Virus record (IMG/VR): IMGVR_UViG_3300025890_000061
Coordinates: 1 to 35,601 of that record
Source: a virus
Reading direction: 5' to 3' (one strand)
DNA length: 35,601 nucleotides
Position 1 is the first letter of the stretch, and each line of letters opens with the position of its first letter. Position numbers and translations under genes: made by a program. Positions 1-8,087 of this stretch are shown one piece after another. The notes under the pieces are model-generated. The model ran no database searches, was not told the origin of the DNA, and was given only the letters and a program-made list of their open reading frames with translations.

Positions 1-93
1 GCTACTAGTGCTGGTGCTGCCACCGCACAATTCGTATCTGGGTCAGGACAAACTCTAAGTTACACTGTTCCAACTGGATTTAAGGCGTATTAA
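1..93 (+). CDS. C-terminal end of a structural-type protein (5' partial)
   Basis: The first 30 codons are open in frame 1 and end at TAA 91-93. The visible residues are rich in Ala, Thr, Ser and Gly and end TVPTGFKAY, which resembles the tail of a phage fibre or virion protein. A Gly/Thr-rich C-terminus next to another fibre-like gene suggests a structural module upstream of the window. The start lies outside the window, so no function can be assigned with certainty. Confidence 0.6.
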   Translation, partial: ATSAGAATAQFVSGSGQTLSYTVPTGFKAY

Positions 94-107
94 AGGATAG
101 ATAAGAC

Positions 108-1385
108 ATGGCAATAAACTTTCCAGATAATCCAACACATGGTCAAAGTGCAACACTAGCAGGAAAATCATTCACCTATGATTCAGATGTATCTGGATGG
201 AATGTCAGTTCTTCTGCTTCTCTTGATCTATCATCAATTGCACAAGATATATTACCAGATGCCGATAGTTCTCGCAGTTTAGGTTCTGTAAGTAAGAAAT
301 GGAAAGACTTATATTTAAGTGGTAGTACAATTCATTTAGGTGGTCTACAGTTACAAAATAAATTGGGACAATTATCTGTGGCTGATAGCACAGGAAAAGA
401 TATTTCTGGCTTTAACACTGCACCTAGATTTATAACATCTCCCCCATCTGTTTTTAAATTAGACCCTGCAAGTGATAGTGGTAGAATCACTAGTATAGCG
501 ATTGATGCTGATGGATTTCCAATAACCTATGATTGGGATGGATATAAAGATTCTGGTGGAAGTACAACATTATATAACTCTACATCATTACCACCACAAG
601 TTTTGTCAGTTACACAACCGTCAAATGGAGTTTTTAAACTTACATACGATTCTTCTGGTGGAACTACACCAGCAGGTGAATTCGGATTTAGAGTAAAAGC
701 ATCAGATGGTGCTTTAGTAAGTACAGCAACATCAACTGTTCAACTTGCATATTCAATACCAGTTGTTGTTGATGCATTACAAACAAGAAATTCAAATACA
801 TTACAACCAACCACAGATGGTACTATAACAACTTTTCATACCAATGCAACGAGTGGTGGAACTGGTACTTTATATTTCCCAACTGGTGCTGGAAATACTA
901 TGCCTACAGGCAAAAAGTATATAGAAGTAAAACTTACTAATGCATCTGGTGATGCTTGGACTGTCGGTATTGCTAGAACTAATGATGCTGCGGCACATAA
1001 TGCAAATATTGGATATAATTCAACTAATAGTAATCAATATAATTCTCAGACACAAGTTTCTTTCAATTATGCAACCCAACATCCAAGTGGTGCGCCCAAT
1101 GGTACTAGTACTGGATTTAGCGGTAGTCCGATGATAATTGCAAACAATTCAAATGATGTATTTCAAATTGCATATGATACAGATGCAGAAAAGGTTTGGT
1201 TTGGTGTAAATAATACATGGGCATCCAACACAGGTGATCCAATTACAGGCGCAGGACGAACTATAGATTATTCTCAAGGTGGATATTCATTTATTATTGG
1301 GTCTGAAACTAATGGATCAATATCTGCAACATTTATATTTGGTGGTCAAGTATACGCACCACCATCAGGATTTACCTATTATTAA
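108..1385 (+). CDS. Tail-fibre-like virion structural protein
   Basis: 425 residues, start ATG with AAGG about 10 bases upstream. The N-terminus (FPDNPTHGQ, then FTYDSDVSGW, residues 5-31) and the block SRSLGSVSKKWKDLYLSG (residues 55-72) followed by a short beta-rich repeat are typical of fibre-type proteins in T4-like marine phages. Residues about 105-220 look like an Ig/cadherin-like beta domain (PPSVFKLDP, IAIDADGFPITYDWDG). The last 200 residues are Gly/Ser/Asn rich and resemble a SPRY or lectin-like jelly roll (FIIGSETNGS near the end). Probable role is a distal fibre or decoration with carbohydrate-binding ability. The fold calls come from residue patterns only. The glycan cluster downstream could modify such a Ser/Thr-rich protein, but that is inference. 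Confidence 0.75.
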   Translation: MAINFPDNPTHGQSATLAGKSFTYDSDVSGWNVSSSASLDLSSIAQDILPDADSSRSLGSVSKKWKDLYLSGSTIHLGGLQLQNKLGQLSVADSTGKDISGFNTAPRFITSPPSVFKLDPASDSGRITSIAIDADGFPITYDWDGYKDSGGSTTLYNSTSLPPQVLSVTQPSNGVFKLTYDSSGGTTPAGEFGFRVKASDGALVSTATSTVQLAYSIPVVVDALQTRNSNTLQPTTDGTITTFHTNATSGGTGTLYFPTGAGNTMPTGKKYIEVKLTNASGDAWTVGIARTNDAAAHNANIGYNSTNSNQYNSQTQVSFNYATQHPSGAPNGTSTGFSGSPMIIANNSNDVFQIAYDTDAEKVWFGVNNTWASNTGDPITGAGRTIDYSQGGYSFIIGSETNGSISATFIFGGQVYAPPSGFTYY

Positions 1386-1465
1386 ATAATTTTATGAATG
1401 AAACAGAATATTTCTTTTAACTTAATACTATATACTAAGTGAATAAAATTCTTATGGAGAAAAAA

Positions 1466-1702
1466 ATGACTACTGAAAATGAACAAACGAATGACATGCC
1501 AAAAGTTGACATTACACCAAACGATCTTATGGTTATCAGACAAGTATTTGATGCCTCAAGCCAAGCAGGAATTTTTAAAGCAGCAGATTTATCTACTGTT
1601 GGTTTTGTGTACGATAAAGTAAATGCTATTGTTGAAGGTATCATTGCTGCTGCAAAAGCAGATGAAGAAAATAATAGTTCTGAAGAATCAAAAGAAGAAT
1701 AA
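1466..1702 (+). CDS. Small acidic hypothetical protein
   Basis: 78 residues from ATG 1466, chosen because GGAG at 1456-1459 sits 6 bases upstream. A GTG at 1439 and an ATG at 1454 are in frame but poorly placed. The protein has a central helix-rich part (NDLMVIRQVFDASSQAGIFK) and a very acidic tail (ADEENNSSEESKEE). It resembles small conserved proteins of T4-like cyanophages of unknown role. It lies between the fibre gene and the EF-hand gene and reads in the same direction. Confidence 0.7.
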   Translation: MTTENEQTNDMPKVDITPNDLMVIRQVFDASSQAGIFKAADLSTVGFVYDKVNAIVEGIIAAAKADEENNSSEESKEE

Positions 1703-1738
1703 TTGAATTTTTTGTTATGATCAATCTAAGGAAAGAAC

Positions 1739-2092
1739 ATGGCAACTAAAAAACCAAAACAATTAGAAACAGAATCAAAGTATGAATACCTAGATAGGGA
1801 CGGAGATGGTATCATCTCTGATGATGAAATGGCAAATGAAAAAAGAATGATTGAATTAGAAGATTTACGTTCTGATATGGAGAATGAAGATAAAAAACAA
1901 GATGCACAAAGAGCGATGGCTTGGTTTGCGCTTGCTGGAATGCTTCTATATCCTTTTGCTGTTGTAATTGCTGCATGGATGGGTCTTGAAAAAGCACCTG
2001 CTATTCTTGGAGATATGGCTCCAACATACTTTGTTTCTGTTGCTGCTATTGTTGCAGCATTTTATGCTAAAGAAGTACTGCATAAGAAATGA
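1739..2092 (+). CDS. EF-hand plus two-transmembrane protein
   Basis: 117 residues with AAGGAAAG just upstream of ATG. Residues 19-30 (DRDGDGIISDDE) form a canonical 12-residue EF-hand calcium loop with Asp/Glu at positions 1, 3, 5, 9 and 12. A charged helix follows (about 31-58), then two hydrophobic segments at about 60-81 and 93-111, ending in a basic tail (KEVLHKK). Two membrane spans near structural genes would fit a holin-like or membrane-anchored role, but no lysis partner is adjacent and function is unknown. The EF-hand is single, so calcium binding would need pairing between molecules. Confidence 0.75.
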   Translation: MATKKPKQLETESKYEYLDRDGDGIISDDEMANEKRMIELEDLRSDMENEDKKQDAQRAMAWFALAGMLLYPFAVVIAAWMGLEKAPAILGDMAPTYFVSVAAIVAAFYAKEVLHKK

Positions 2093-2214
2093 AAAATACT
2101 AACACGCTCATAGATGTGTGTTATAATTGTAAGTGTAAATCTCATTGCGAGAAAGAATGTAAGTCTTGCAGAAATGATGTTTGTATAAAATGCGAGTGTT
2201 CTCGCTGTAAATAA
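2089..2214 (+). CDS. 41-residue cysteine-rich mini-protein
   Basis: ATG 2089 overlaps the stop of the previous gene (ATGA) and the frame runs to TAA 2212-2214. The predicted 41-residue peptide has 10 cysteines (positions 11, 14, 16, 20, 24, 27, 32, 35, 37, 40), with CxxCxC at 11-16 and again at 32-37 (CIKCEC). This density suggests metal binding, either a zinc-ribbon or a metallothionein-like cluster. A translational-coupling overlap and in-frame codons up to the next gene support a real gene. No family is recognised; the function is open. Confidence 0.6.
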   Translation: MKNTNTLIDVCYNCKCKSHCEKECKSCRNDVCIKCECSRCK

Positions 2215-2228
2215 AATTGGAATGTATT

Positions 2229-3011
2229 ATGAAAAGACTTATATATCAAGTTTACGTTGGAAAGCGTTCAAAACTTTATGACCATTGCACACAGTCTGTG
2301 AAAGATTATTGTAAACGTCACAATATAGATTATGAAGTACAAAGATCACCTATTCTTATGATTAAACCTGATGTGTTTTCTACAAACCGTAGTAAAGAAT
2401 CATATGAAAAGCATGGTGGCTATCTTCCAATATATGAAAAAGAAAATGCATTCACTTATCTTAGATCATACGATCAAGTAGCAATTATTGATGCTGATGT
2501 GTGGATTCGTCCAGACGCTCCAAATATCTTTGATGAACTATCTGAAGGTTATGATTTTGGGGCTGTTTGTGAAAGAGAAATGCCTATCAATAATCAGTAT
2601 ATGGCAAAAATTGCTAATTATTCTAGAATGCAATACAGCACGATTAAATCTGTTGATTGGAAATGGAATAATAAAACAGGTGGTCAGTTTTTCAATATGG
2701 GCATCATGGTTATGAACAAATCAATTGAGAAGTACTTGAAAGGAGAAACCCCAGCACAATTTATTCGTAGGCCAGAGTTTAAACCTTTTGTTGATGGTAT
2801 GGGTGCTTGGAAATGGTCAACAGACCAAACACTTCTCAATACTTGGATTAGAGAAGAAAAAATGGCAATTAAACATTTAGATTGGAAATGGAATGGTTTG
2901 TTTACTGCTAATACTAGAATTAAAGAATGTCACTTTGTACATTTCTTCTTAAAAGATAAACTACCAAATCGTGGTGAGAATGTAGAAGAATTGAGAAAGG
3001 TTGTAGAGTGA
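2229..3011 (+). CDS. Putative GT-A glycosyltransferase
   Basis: 260 residues from ATG 2229 (GGAA 6 bases upstream; a TTG at 2217 is also in frame). Residues 84-92 read VAIIDADVW, a hydrophobic strand ending in a DxD-type metal/nucleotide-sugar site (D88, D90). Downstream are a GQFFNMGIMVMN segment and WSTDQTLLNTW, which match the acceptor-side pattern of GT8-like and related GT-A enzymes. It starts the glycan cluster and overlaps the next gene by 4 bases. Donor and acceptor cannot be told from the sequence. Confidence 0.75.
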   Translation: MKRLIYQVYVGKRSKLYDHCTQSVKDYCKRHNIDYEVQRSPILMIKPDVFSTNRSKESYEKHGGYLPIYEKENAFTYLRSYDQVAIIDADVWIRPDAPNIFDELSEGYDFGAVCEREMPINNQYMAKIANYSRMQYSTIKSVDWKWNNKTGGQFFNMGIMVMNKSIEKYLKGETPAQFIRRPEFKPFVDGMGAWKWSTDQTLLNTWIREEKMAIKHLDWKWNGLFTANTRIKECHFVHFFLKDKLPNRGENVEELRKVVE

Positions 3012-3631
3012 ACTTAAAAGATTGCTTTGACAGATATAAGTGTGATAAAGGTTATAAACATCATTATCATATAGAGTACGAAAAAGAATTTTCTAAAGTA
3101 AGAAATAAAGAAATTAATTTTTTGGAAATAGGTGTTTACAAAGGTGCAAGTACTAGTGCTTGGCATGATTATTTACCTAGAGCAAATCTTTATTGTGTAG
3201 ACATATTTGAAAGAGTTGATGTTAAAAATATAGAAGTTTTAAATAGAGAGCGAGTACACTGGTTAAAATCTGACAGTACAACTATAGAATTTAAAAAAGA
3301 AATAAAAAATTGGATAGGAGATTTAAAATTTGATTTTATAATTGATGATGGTCTACATACACACACTGCAAATGAAAAAACTTTTACCAGTTTAATAGAT
3401 TTTTTAAAAGATGATGGAATTTATTACATTGAAGATATATATGCACTTGATGTTATGACTAAAATGGAGAGAAATAATTATTGGACAGTTAAACAAATGA
3501 AACTTGGTAATATTGGAGATATACAGTTAGGTTCACTTAAAAGTAAATTGACAAATTATAATCTAAAAGAAATTAGCACAAGGCATCTTTCAAGATTTCC
3601 TGATAGTCACATTTATAAAATAAGGAAATAA
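3008..3631 (+). CDS. Class I SAM-dependent methyltransferase-like protein
   Basis: 207 residues, starting at GTG 3008 in a GTGA overlap with the preceding stop. NFLEIGVYKGASTSAW (about residues 37-52) is a SAM-binding motif I of the cephalosporin-hydroxylase/methyltransferase-24 type. CVDIF follows as the acidic motif II, and FDFIIDDGLHTH is a motif IV with a possible metal-binding DDGxH. This type usually methylates a sugar hydroxyl or a small molecule. The position between a glycosyltransferase and a sulfotransferase favours glycan O-methylation, which is inference. Confidence 0.75.
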   Translation: MNLKDCFDRYKCDKGYKHHYHIEYEKEFSKVRNKEINFLEIGVYKGASTSAWHDYLPRANLYCVDIFERVDVKNIEVLNRERVHWLKSDSTTIEFKKEIKNWIGDLKFDFIIDDGLHTHTANEKTFTSLIDFLKDDGIYYIEDIYALDVMTKMERNNYWTVKQMKLGNIGDIQLGSLKSKLTNYNLKEISTRHLSRFPDSHIYKIRK

Positions 3632-3632
3632 A

Positions 3633-4325
3633 ATGATAAAAAAGTTTTTTATCCATATCCCAAAAAATGGTGGAATGAGTATTAGACGTAGTAATATTGC
3701 TAGACCTAAAGTAATGATTGCGACACCACAAACTCACAAAACTGGCGAATACACCCAAGCAGTTAGAAATAAAATGCAATCGCTTGGTGAGCATGATGGT
3801 TTTGAACACGCTAGATGGAGAGATATTAGCAAGGGTTTACAAGACAAAATGCAGTTTTTTGCGATTGTGCGAAATCCTTGGGATAGAGTTGTTTCTCGTT
3901 ATTTTTTTGCTAAAAAGGTTATTTACCTTGAAGAAAATTCAGATCATTATGGTGAGACTGAATATTCAGACTGCTCATCATTTGAGGCTTTTCTTGAGGA
4001 AAGGCATAAATGGGGTGGACATGAATATATGTGGCACAGAGCCATTCGCGGTTGGTATCCAGCAAAAGATTATGTAACTTGTGATAAAGGCATTATGCGT
4101 TGTGACATTTTACGACTTGAGCATTTAGATGAAGAAATATGTAAGTATTTAAATTTACCATTTATGACAGGCGCAAGAAATGTAACTGCTGTTAATGATA
4201 AGCGTTATCAAGACATATATACACCAGAAACAATTCAAATTGTTGCGGATTGGTACAAAGATGATATTGATCAGTGGGGTTTTGATTTTGATACTTCAGC
4301 GCAAAAAAACTATTGGGGAGAGTAA
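3633..4325 (+). CDS. Sulfotransferase family protein (PAPS-dependent)
   Basis: 230 residues with AAGGAAATAAA before ATG. The N-terminal IHIPKNGGMS (7-16) matches the 5'-phosphosulfate loop of Sulfotransfer_2 enzymes (usual form HIPKTGG). AIVRNPWDRVVSRYFF (77-92) matches the 3'-phosphate-binding block with Arg80 and Ser88. WHRAIRGWYP and a late KDDIDQWGF resemble the carbohydrate sulfotransferase C-terminus (usually YxxDFxxFGY). It would move sulfate from PAPS to a glycan or other acceptor. No PAPS-making genes are visible, so the host would supply the donor. Confidence 0.85.
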   Translation: MIKKFFIHIPKNGGMSIRRSNIARPKVMIATPQTHKTGEYTQAVRNKMQSLGEHDGFEHARWRDISKGLQDKMQFFAIVRNPWDRVVSRYFFAKKVIYLEENSDHYGETEYSDCSSFEAFLEERHKWGGHEYMWHRAIRGWYPAKDYVTCDKGIMRCDILRLEHLDEEICKYLNLPFMTGARNVTAVNDKRYQDIYTPETIQIVADWYKDDIDQWGFDFDTSAQKNYWGE

Positions 4326-4994
4326 ATGATAATAGGTATTGTGCCTATAGGTGGTATTGGAACAAGGCTAGGGCTGACATTTTCAAAAGAAATGTTACCT
4401 CAAAGAAATTATACATATTATAATCCAGTATCAAATCATTTAGTTTCAAAGATGATGGAAGCAGGTGCTGAAAAAATAATATTCATTCATGGTGATGAAT
4501 TAAAAAGAGATGTTACTTCTTTCTTTACCAATGATAAATTTATTCACATTTGTCAGAAAAAATCTGGTTTCGCAAATGTGCTATTTGAATTTTTAGACTA
4601 TAATCATACAACTGAAAATGATATATTGTTTTTTGGTATGCCTGATACTATTTTTGAAAATAATCCTTTTATTGAAATGGCTTCAATTAAAGGTGTAGTT
4701 GCTGGAACATTTAATACTGATGATGAGTCTAGAGTTGATAGATTAGAAAAAAACATGAAAACTTTTAGAGTTAAGACACAAATTGAGGATGATTTATTAG
4801 ACATATTTTGGGGAATACTAAAATTTGATGGTAAAGACTTAAAAGAAGCCTACAAACAAAATCTATTTGAAAAATATACTGAAGTGGGAGACATTGTAAA
4901 TTATTTGGGATTTAATATTGTTAAGGGTGGCAAATATATAGATTTAGGAACTTGGATTAATTATAATAGGTATTTGTCTAATGGTTATTATTAA
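4326..4994 (+). CDS. Sugar-phosphate nucleotidyltransferase-like protein
   Basis: 222 residues; GGGAGAG lies directly upstream of ATG 4326. PIGGIGTRLGLTFSKEMLP (7-25) is the signature loop of RmlA/GlmU-type nucleotidyltransferases (GGxGTRL plus a downstream KEMLP). GMPDTIF near residue 100 replaces the usual catalytic GD region. The chain is shorter than RmlA (about 290), lacking some of the C-terminal part. It would activate a sugar phosphate with NTP to feed the glycosyltransferases. A reduced or non-catalytic sensor role is possible given its shortness. Confidence 0.75.
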   Translation: MIIGIVPIGGIGTRLGLTFSKEMLPQRNYTYYNPVSNHLVSKMMEAGAEKIIFIHGDELKRDVTSFFTNDKFIHICQKKSGFANVLFEFLDYNHTTENDILFFGMPDTIFENNPFIEMASIKGVVAGTFNTDDESRVDRLEKNMKTFRVKTQIEDDLLDIFWGILKFDGKDLKEAYKQNLFEKYTEVGDIVNYLGFNIVKGGKYIDLGTWINYNRYLSNGYY

Positions 4995-5328
4995 AGTTGA
5001 CGAAGGATATGCTTTTGACTTCTTGAGTATTATAGAAGTCAAAAAAATAAAAAAATTACATAAAGCAGATCAGCAATATGAATTTTATTCTAAAAGTATT
5101 AAAAACCAACTTGATGAAAAATTATTTGATAAAATAATCAAATCTTCAGAATATAATTTATTATTAAAATCTAACACTATAATATATGATACTCTTGAGG
5201 AAATTAGATTAGACAACTCAAAAATACCAGCAAAAGTCATTGACAATTTAAATACTGATAGATACAGTGCGAAGATATTACTACAAAAAAAATTCTTCAA
5301 TGTCAATATTATGGAGTTAAAAAGTTAA
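4981..5328 (+). CDS. Hypothetical protein in glycan cluster
   Basis: 115 residues, overlapping the previous gene by 14 bases and ending on the start codon of the next (TAATG). It is Lys/Ile/Leu-rich and helical in character (IIEVKKIKKLHKADQQYEF, KILLQKKFFN). No recognised motif. The DNA is very AT-rich: the line 5101-5160 has 10 G+C of 60. Its position inside an overlapping operon suggests a glycan-related helper, but no function is assigned. Confidence 0.65.
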   Translation: MVIIKVDEGYAFDFLSIIEVKKIKKLHKADQQYEFYSKSIKNQLDEKLFDKIIKSSEYNLLLKSNTIIYDTLEEIRLDNSKIPAKVIDNLNTDRYSAKILLQKKFFNVNIMELKS

Positions 5329-6068
5329 TGTTTGAAATTAGTGGAAGGCATCATGACGAAAAATTTGGCGGTAAGCATGTGGGAATAATCAGACCTCTAG
5401 GTGATAGGTTTGACTATATTGCATATTGTGACACAATTTCTAAGTTAGAAAATTCAAAAGTTTACATGAATTTGCCTCAAATGAAAGATCAAAATGAAAT
5501 ATTAAAATTATTCAATAATAAAAATTTAGAATTTGGAACGAATAACTTAGCACAAAAAATTAAATGCACAGAAGGTCATATGAGTGAAGTTTATAGTAAA
5601 ATAGATGATTGGTTCAAGATACCAAATATACCTTCTCCAAAAGAATTTTTTAAAAACTTTCCAGATAACTATATAACCATGCAATGGGATGCTAATCAAG
5701 AATACCGAAGAATTAACGAGGATAGAAAAGTAAAAATTATAAACAAGTATTTAGAAATGGGTTATAAAATAGTACCTATAGGTGGAGAATCAAAAATTAA
5801 AGAGTTAAATAATGGTAATATAAAAACTCTTATTAGTGTTATTGGTAATGCAAAATTACATATTGGCAGCGATTCAGGTATGCCACAATTAGCAAAGTTA
5901 GTTATGCCATCTGAAAATATTCACTTATATGTGAATACTAACAAAGCAGTAGGAAAAACACATGCTAGAAGATTCCCTTATGGAATATCAGTTAGTTGGT
6001 TGGCATTTGAAATATTCAAAAAAGGTGGTAAAATGAATTATGTAGAAACTTATGGAGATTTTGAATGA
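5328..6068 (+). CDS. Putative GT-B glycosyltransferase (family 9-like)
   Basis: 246 residues, short for a GT9 enzyme (about 300-350). The first half carries MFEISGRHHDEKFGGKHVGI and YIAYCDTISKLENSK. Residues about 112-118 (NYITMQWDAN) open the C-terminal lobe. YKIVPIGGESKIKEL, then LISVIGNAKLHIGSDSGMPQ (about 165-195), matches the nucleotide-sugar donor region of heptosyltransferase-like GT-B proteins, where a GxDSGxxH or GSDSGxxQ motif binds the donor. Start overlaps upstream stop and end overlaps the next start (ATGA). Donor is unknown. Confidence 0.65.
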   Translation: MFEISGRHHDEKFGGKHVGIIRPLGDRFDYIAYCDTISKLENSKVYMNLPQMKDQNEILKLFNNKNLEFGTNNLAQKIKCTEGHMSEVYSKIDDWFKIPNIPSPKEFFKNFPDNYITMQWDANQEYRRINEDRKVKIINKYLEMGYKIVPIGGESKIKELNNGNIKTLISVIGNAKLHIGSDSGMPQLAKLVMPSENIHLYVNTNKAVGKTHARRFPYGISVSWLAFEIFKKGGKMNYVETYGDFE

Positions 6069-6619
6069 TACTTGTTGATAAGGGTACAAAAATAAAAACA
6101 ACATTAGAATTTATAGATAATGTTAAAACTCTTCATGAAAAAGCAGGTGATTATGAGTCAATTAAAATATATTCAGCAATGGCAGACTGTTTAAAAGAAT
6201 GCGAATCTTACAGAGAACTTGGGACTCAGCAAGGAGCGAGTGCGGCTGTTGCTGCAAATTGTGGTATTAAAAGTATGGAACTTGTTGATATATCTTTTAA
6301 AAATTTTAGACCATGGGCATATTTATTTGATGATGTTGAATTATTTCTTTATGAAAGGTCTAGTATAAATTTTTCTAAAATTGAACTAAAAAATGTTGAT
6401 TTTTTATTGATTGATTCTTTACATAAACCCAATCACCTCAAAAAAGAATTAAATTTACATCATAATTCTGTAAATAAATATATTGCAATTCATGACACAA
6501 ATCAATTTAAAAATATGCAATATGAGGTAGAATTGTTTATAAAAAACAATAAGGAATGGGTATTGAGAGAATACTACACTAAAGGTGTTGGTTATTCTAT
6601 TATAGAGAGAGTGTTATAA
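6065..6619 (+). CDS. Methyltransferase-like protein (SAM fold)
   Basis: 184 residues. YRELGTQQGASAAVAAN (about 54-70) resembles motif I, MELVDIS the acidic end of strand 2, VDFLLIDSLHKPNHLKKEL (about 115-133) the motif IV/V area with Asp and a His, and KYIAIHDTNQF a strand ending in HDT. This order fits the CmcI/methyltransferase-24 type seen in the gene at 3008. It sits between a GT-B-like protein and the acyltransferase and overlaps both by 1-4 bases, so sugar methylation is a reasonable guess. Confidence 0.65.
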   Translation: MILVDKGTKIKTTLEFIDNVKTLHEKAGDYESIKIYSAMADCLKECESYRELGTQQGASAAVAANCGIKSMELVDISFKNFRPWAYLFDDVELFLYERSSINFSKIELKNVDFLLIDSLHKPNHLKKELNLHHNSVNKYIAIHDTNQFKNMQYEVELFIKNNKEWVLREYYTKGVGYSIIERVL

Positions 6620-7182
6620 TGAATAACATTCATCCTACAGCAATAATTAATTGGGATAATGTTACTATAGGAGATGGAAACAATATTGGTCCATATGTTT
6701 GTATTGGAACAGATGCCCAACACAAATCAGAGAATAGTAATGGGATAGTAGAGATTGGTGACGGTAATACATTTAGAGAATATGTCAGTGTTCATAGACC
6801 ATTAAACGGTATAACAAAAATAGGAAATAATAATTATATCATGTGTAATTCTCATATCGCCCATGACTGTGTACTTGAAAATGATATAAGTCTAACTGCA
6901 GGTGTTATTTTAACAGGTGGTGTCGTTGTAATGAATGGCGCGAATATAGGATCAGGTGCAACTGTACATCAAGGGCAGATTATAGGATCGTTTTCTATGA
7001 TAGGTATGAACTCTGTTGTCGTTAAGAAAAGTGATGTATTACCAGGAGAAATTTATGCTGGAGTTCCCATAAAAAATATAGGTAAAAACGTTATAGGTCT
7101 TGAGAGAAATAATATAGATAATGAACATCTTGAATCTGAAATAAAAAGATTTTATAAAATTAAAAATGGTCTTGAAAAATGA
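6619..7182 (+). CDS. LpxA-like hexapeptide acyltransferase
   Basis: 187 residues. Left-handed beta-helix hexads run through most of the chain (IHPTAII, VTIGDGNNIGPYVCIG, VEIGDGNTF). FREYVSVHRPL (52-62) parallels LpxA RESVTIHRGT, HIAHDC (79-84) is the LpxA catalytic block with the general-base His at 82, and VHQGQIIG (116-123) parallels VHQFCIIG. The late GLERNNI matches GLKRRGF. The C-terminal helical domain of LpxA (total about 262) is largely missing. LpxA acylates UDP-GlcNAc at O3 or, with an amino donor, at N3. The next two genes could supply that amine. An N-acetyltransferase of the WbpD/WlbB kind is the main alternative. Confidence 0.85.
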   Translation: MNNIHPTAIINWDNVTIGDGNNIGPYVCIGTDAQHKSENSNGIVEIGDGNTFREYVSVHRPLNGITKIGNNNYIMCNSHIAHDCVLENDISLTAGVILTGGVVVMNGANIGSGATVHQGQIIGSFSMIGMNSVVVKKSDVLPGEIYAGVPIKNIGKNVIGLERNNIDNEHLESEIKRFYKIKNGLEK

Positions 7183-8087
7183 TATTATTAGTTGGTTACG
7201 GGTATTGGGGAAAAAATCTAGCAAGAAATTTTTCAGATAAATTGACTGCAATTTGTGATAGTAATCCAGATTCTCTTAAAGAAGCAAAAAACAAATATCC
7301 TAATGTAGATATGTATCATGATTTGGATTCTGCTTTGAAAGATTCACGGATTGCTGCTGTAATAATTGCTACAAAAGCAAACACTCACTTTGAAGTTGCT
7401 GTTAAATGTCTTAAAGAAAAGAAACATATTTGGATAGAAAAACCAGTATGTGAAAAACTCAATGAAATTGACAGATTAATTGATCTGAGCGAAAATGTTA
7501 ATCGCATAATTTTTGTAGATCATACTTTCTGCTATAATCCCGCTATCATGTACCTTAAAAATTCAAAGGTTGTGGAATTTCCATTGTATTATAATAGTAA
7601 TAGAATGTCTCATGGGCAGTTTCAAAATGATGTTGATGTTGTCTTAGACTTAGCAATACATGATTTATCTATAATAAACTTTTTATATCCAAATTTAAAA
7701 TTAGATAAGCGTGAAATAATAAAGAATTATCATGTAAATAATATAGCGAACCAAGCATCAATTAATTTAAAGTTTAATAATGGGTTTAATGCTTTAATAA
7801 ATTGTAATTGGGTTTCTCCTATTAAAATTCGTGAAGTTATTATTGTTGGAAAAAATAAATCTATAGTATATGATGATATGTCTTCTGATAAAATTAGGGA
7901 GTATTCACACAAGGATGTTGATAGTAAATTTTCTCCAGCACATATGAAAGACATATATATTCCAAGAATACCTAATGATGAAAGTTTGTATAATGCCAGA
8001 AAACATTTTTTAAAATGTATAAAAGAAAACTTGAAACCAAAAACTAACATCTATGAATCTAAAAAAATTATGAGTTGGATATTATGA
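7179..8087 (+). CDS. Gfo/Idh/MocA-family sugar oxidoreductase (GnnA/WlbA-like)
   Basis: 302 residues. LLVGYGYWGKNLARNF (3-18) is a Rossmann NAD(P) loop (GxGxxG with Y at variable sites). IEKPV (86-90) carries the family lysine Lys88, and LDLAIHDLSIINF (156-168) the catalytic histidine region at about 161. These are the family's nucleotide- and substrate-binding blocks. It would oxidise a nucleotide sugar (C3 of a UDP-GlcNAc-type substrate if it acts with the DegT protein). ATGA overlaps on both sides place it in one operon with the acyltransferase and the aminotransferase. Substrate is inferred from context. Confidence 0.85.
   Translation: MILLVGYGYWGKNLARNFSDKLTAICDSNPDSLKEAKNKYPNVDMYHDLDSALKDSRIAAVIIATKANTHFEVAVKCLKEKKHIWIEKPVCEKLNEIDRLIDLSENVNRIIFVDHTFCYNPAIMYLKNSKVVEFPLYYNSNRMSHGQFQNDVDVVLDLAIHDLSIINFLYPNLKLDKREIIKNYHVNNIANQASINLKFNNGFNALINCNWVSPIKIREVIIVGKNKSIVYDDMSSDKIREYSHKDVDSKFSPAHMKDIYIPRIPNDESLYNARKHFLKCIKENLKPKTNIYESKKIMSWIL

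Noticed and set aside
1506-1534. TTGACA inside the small acidic gene
   Set aside because: No -10 box at 16-18 bases (reads ATGGTT); chance match inside coding sequence.
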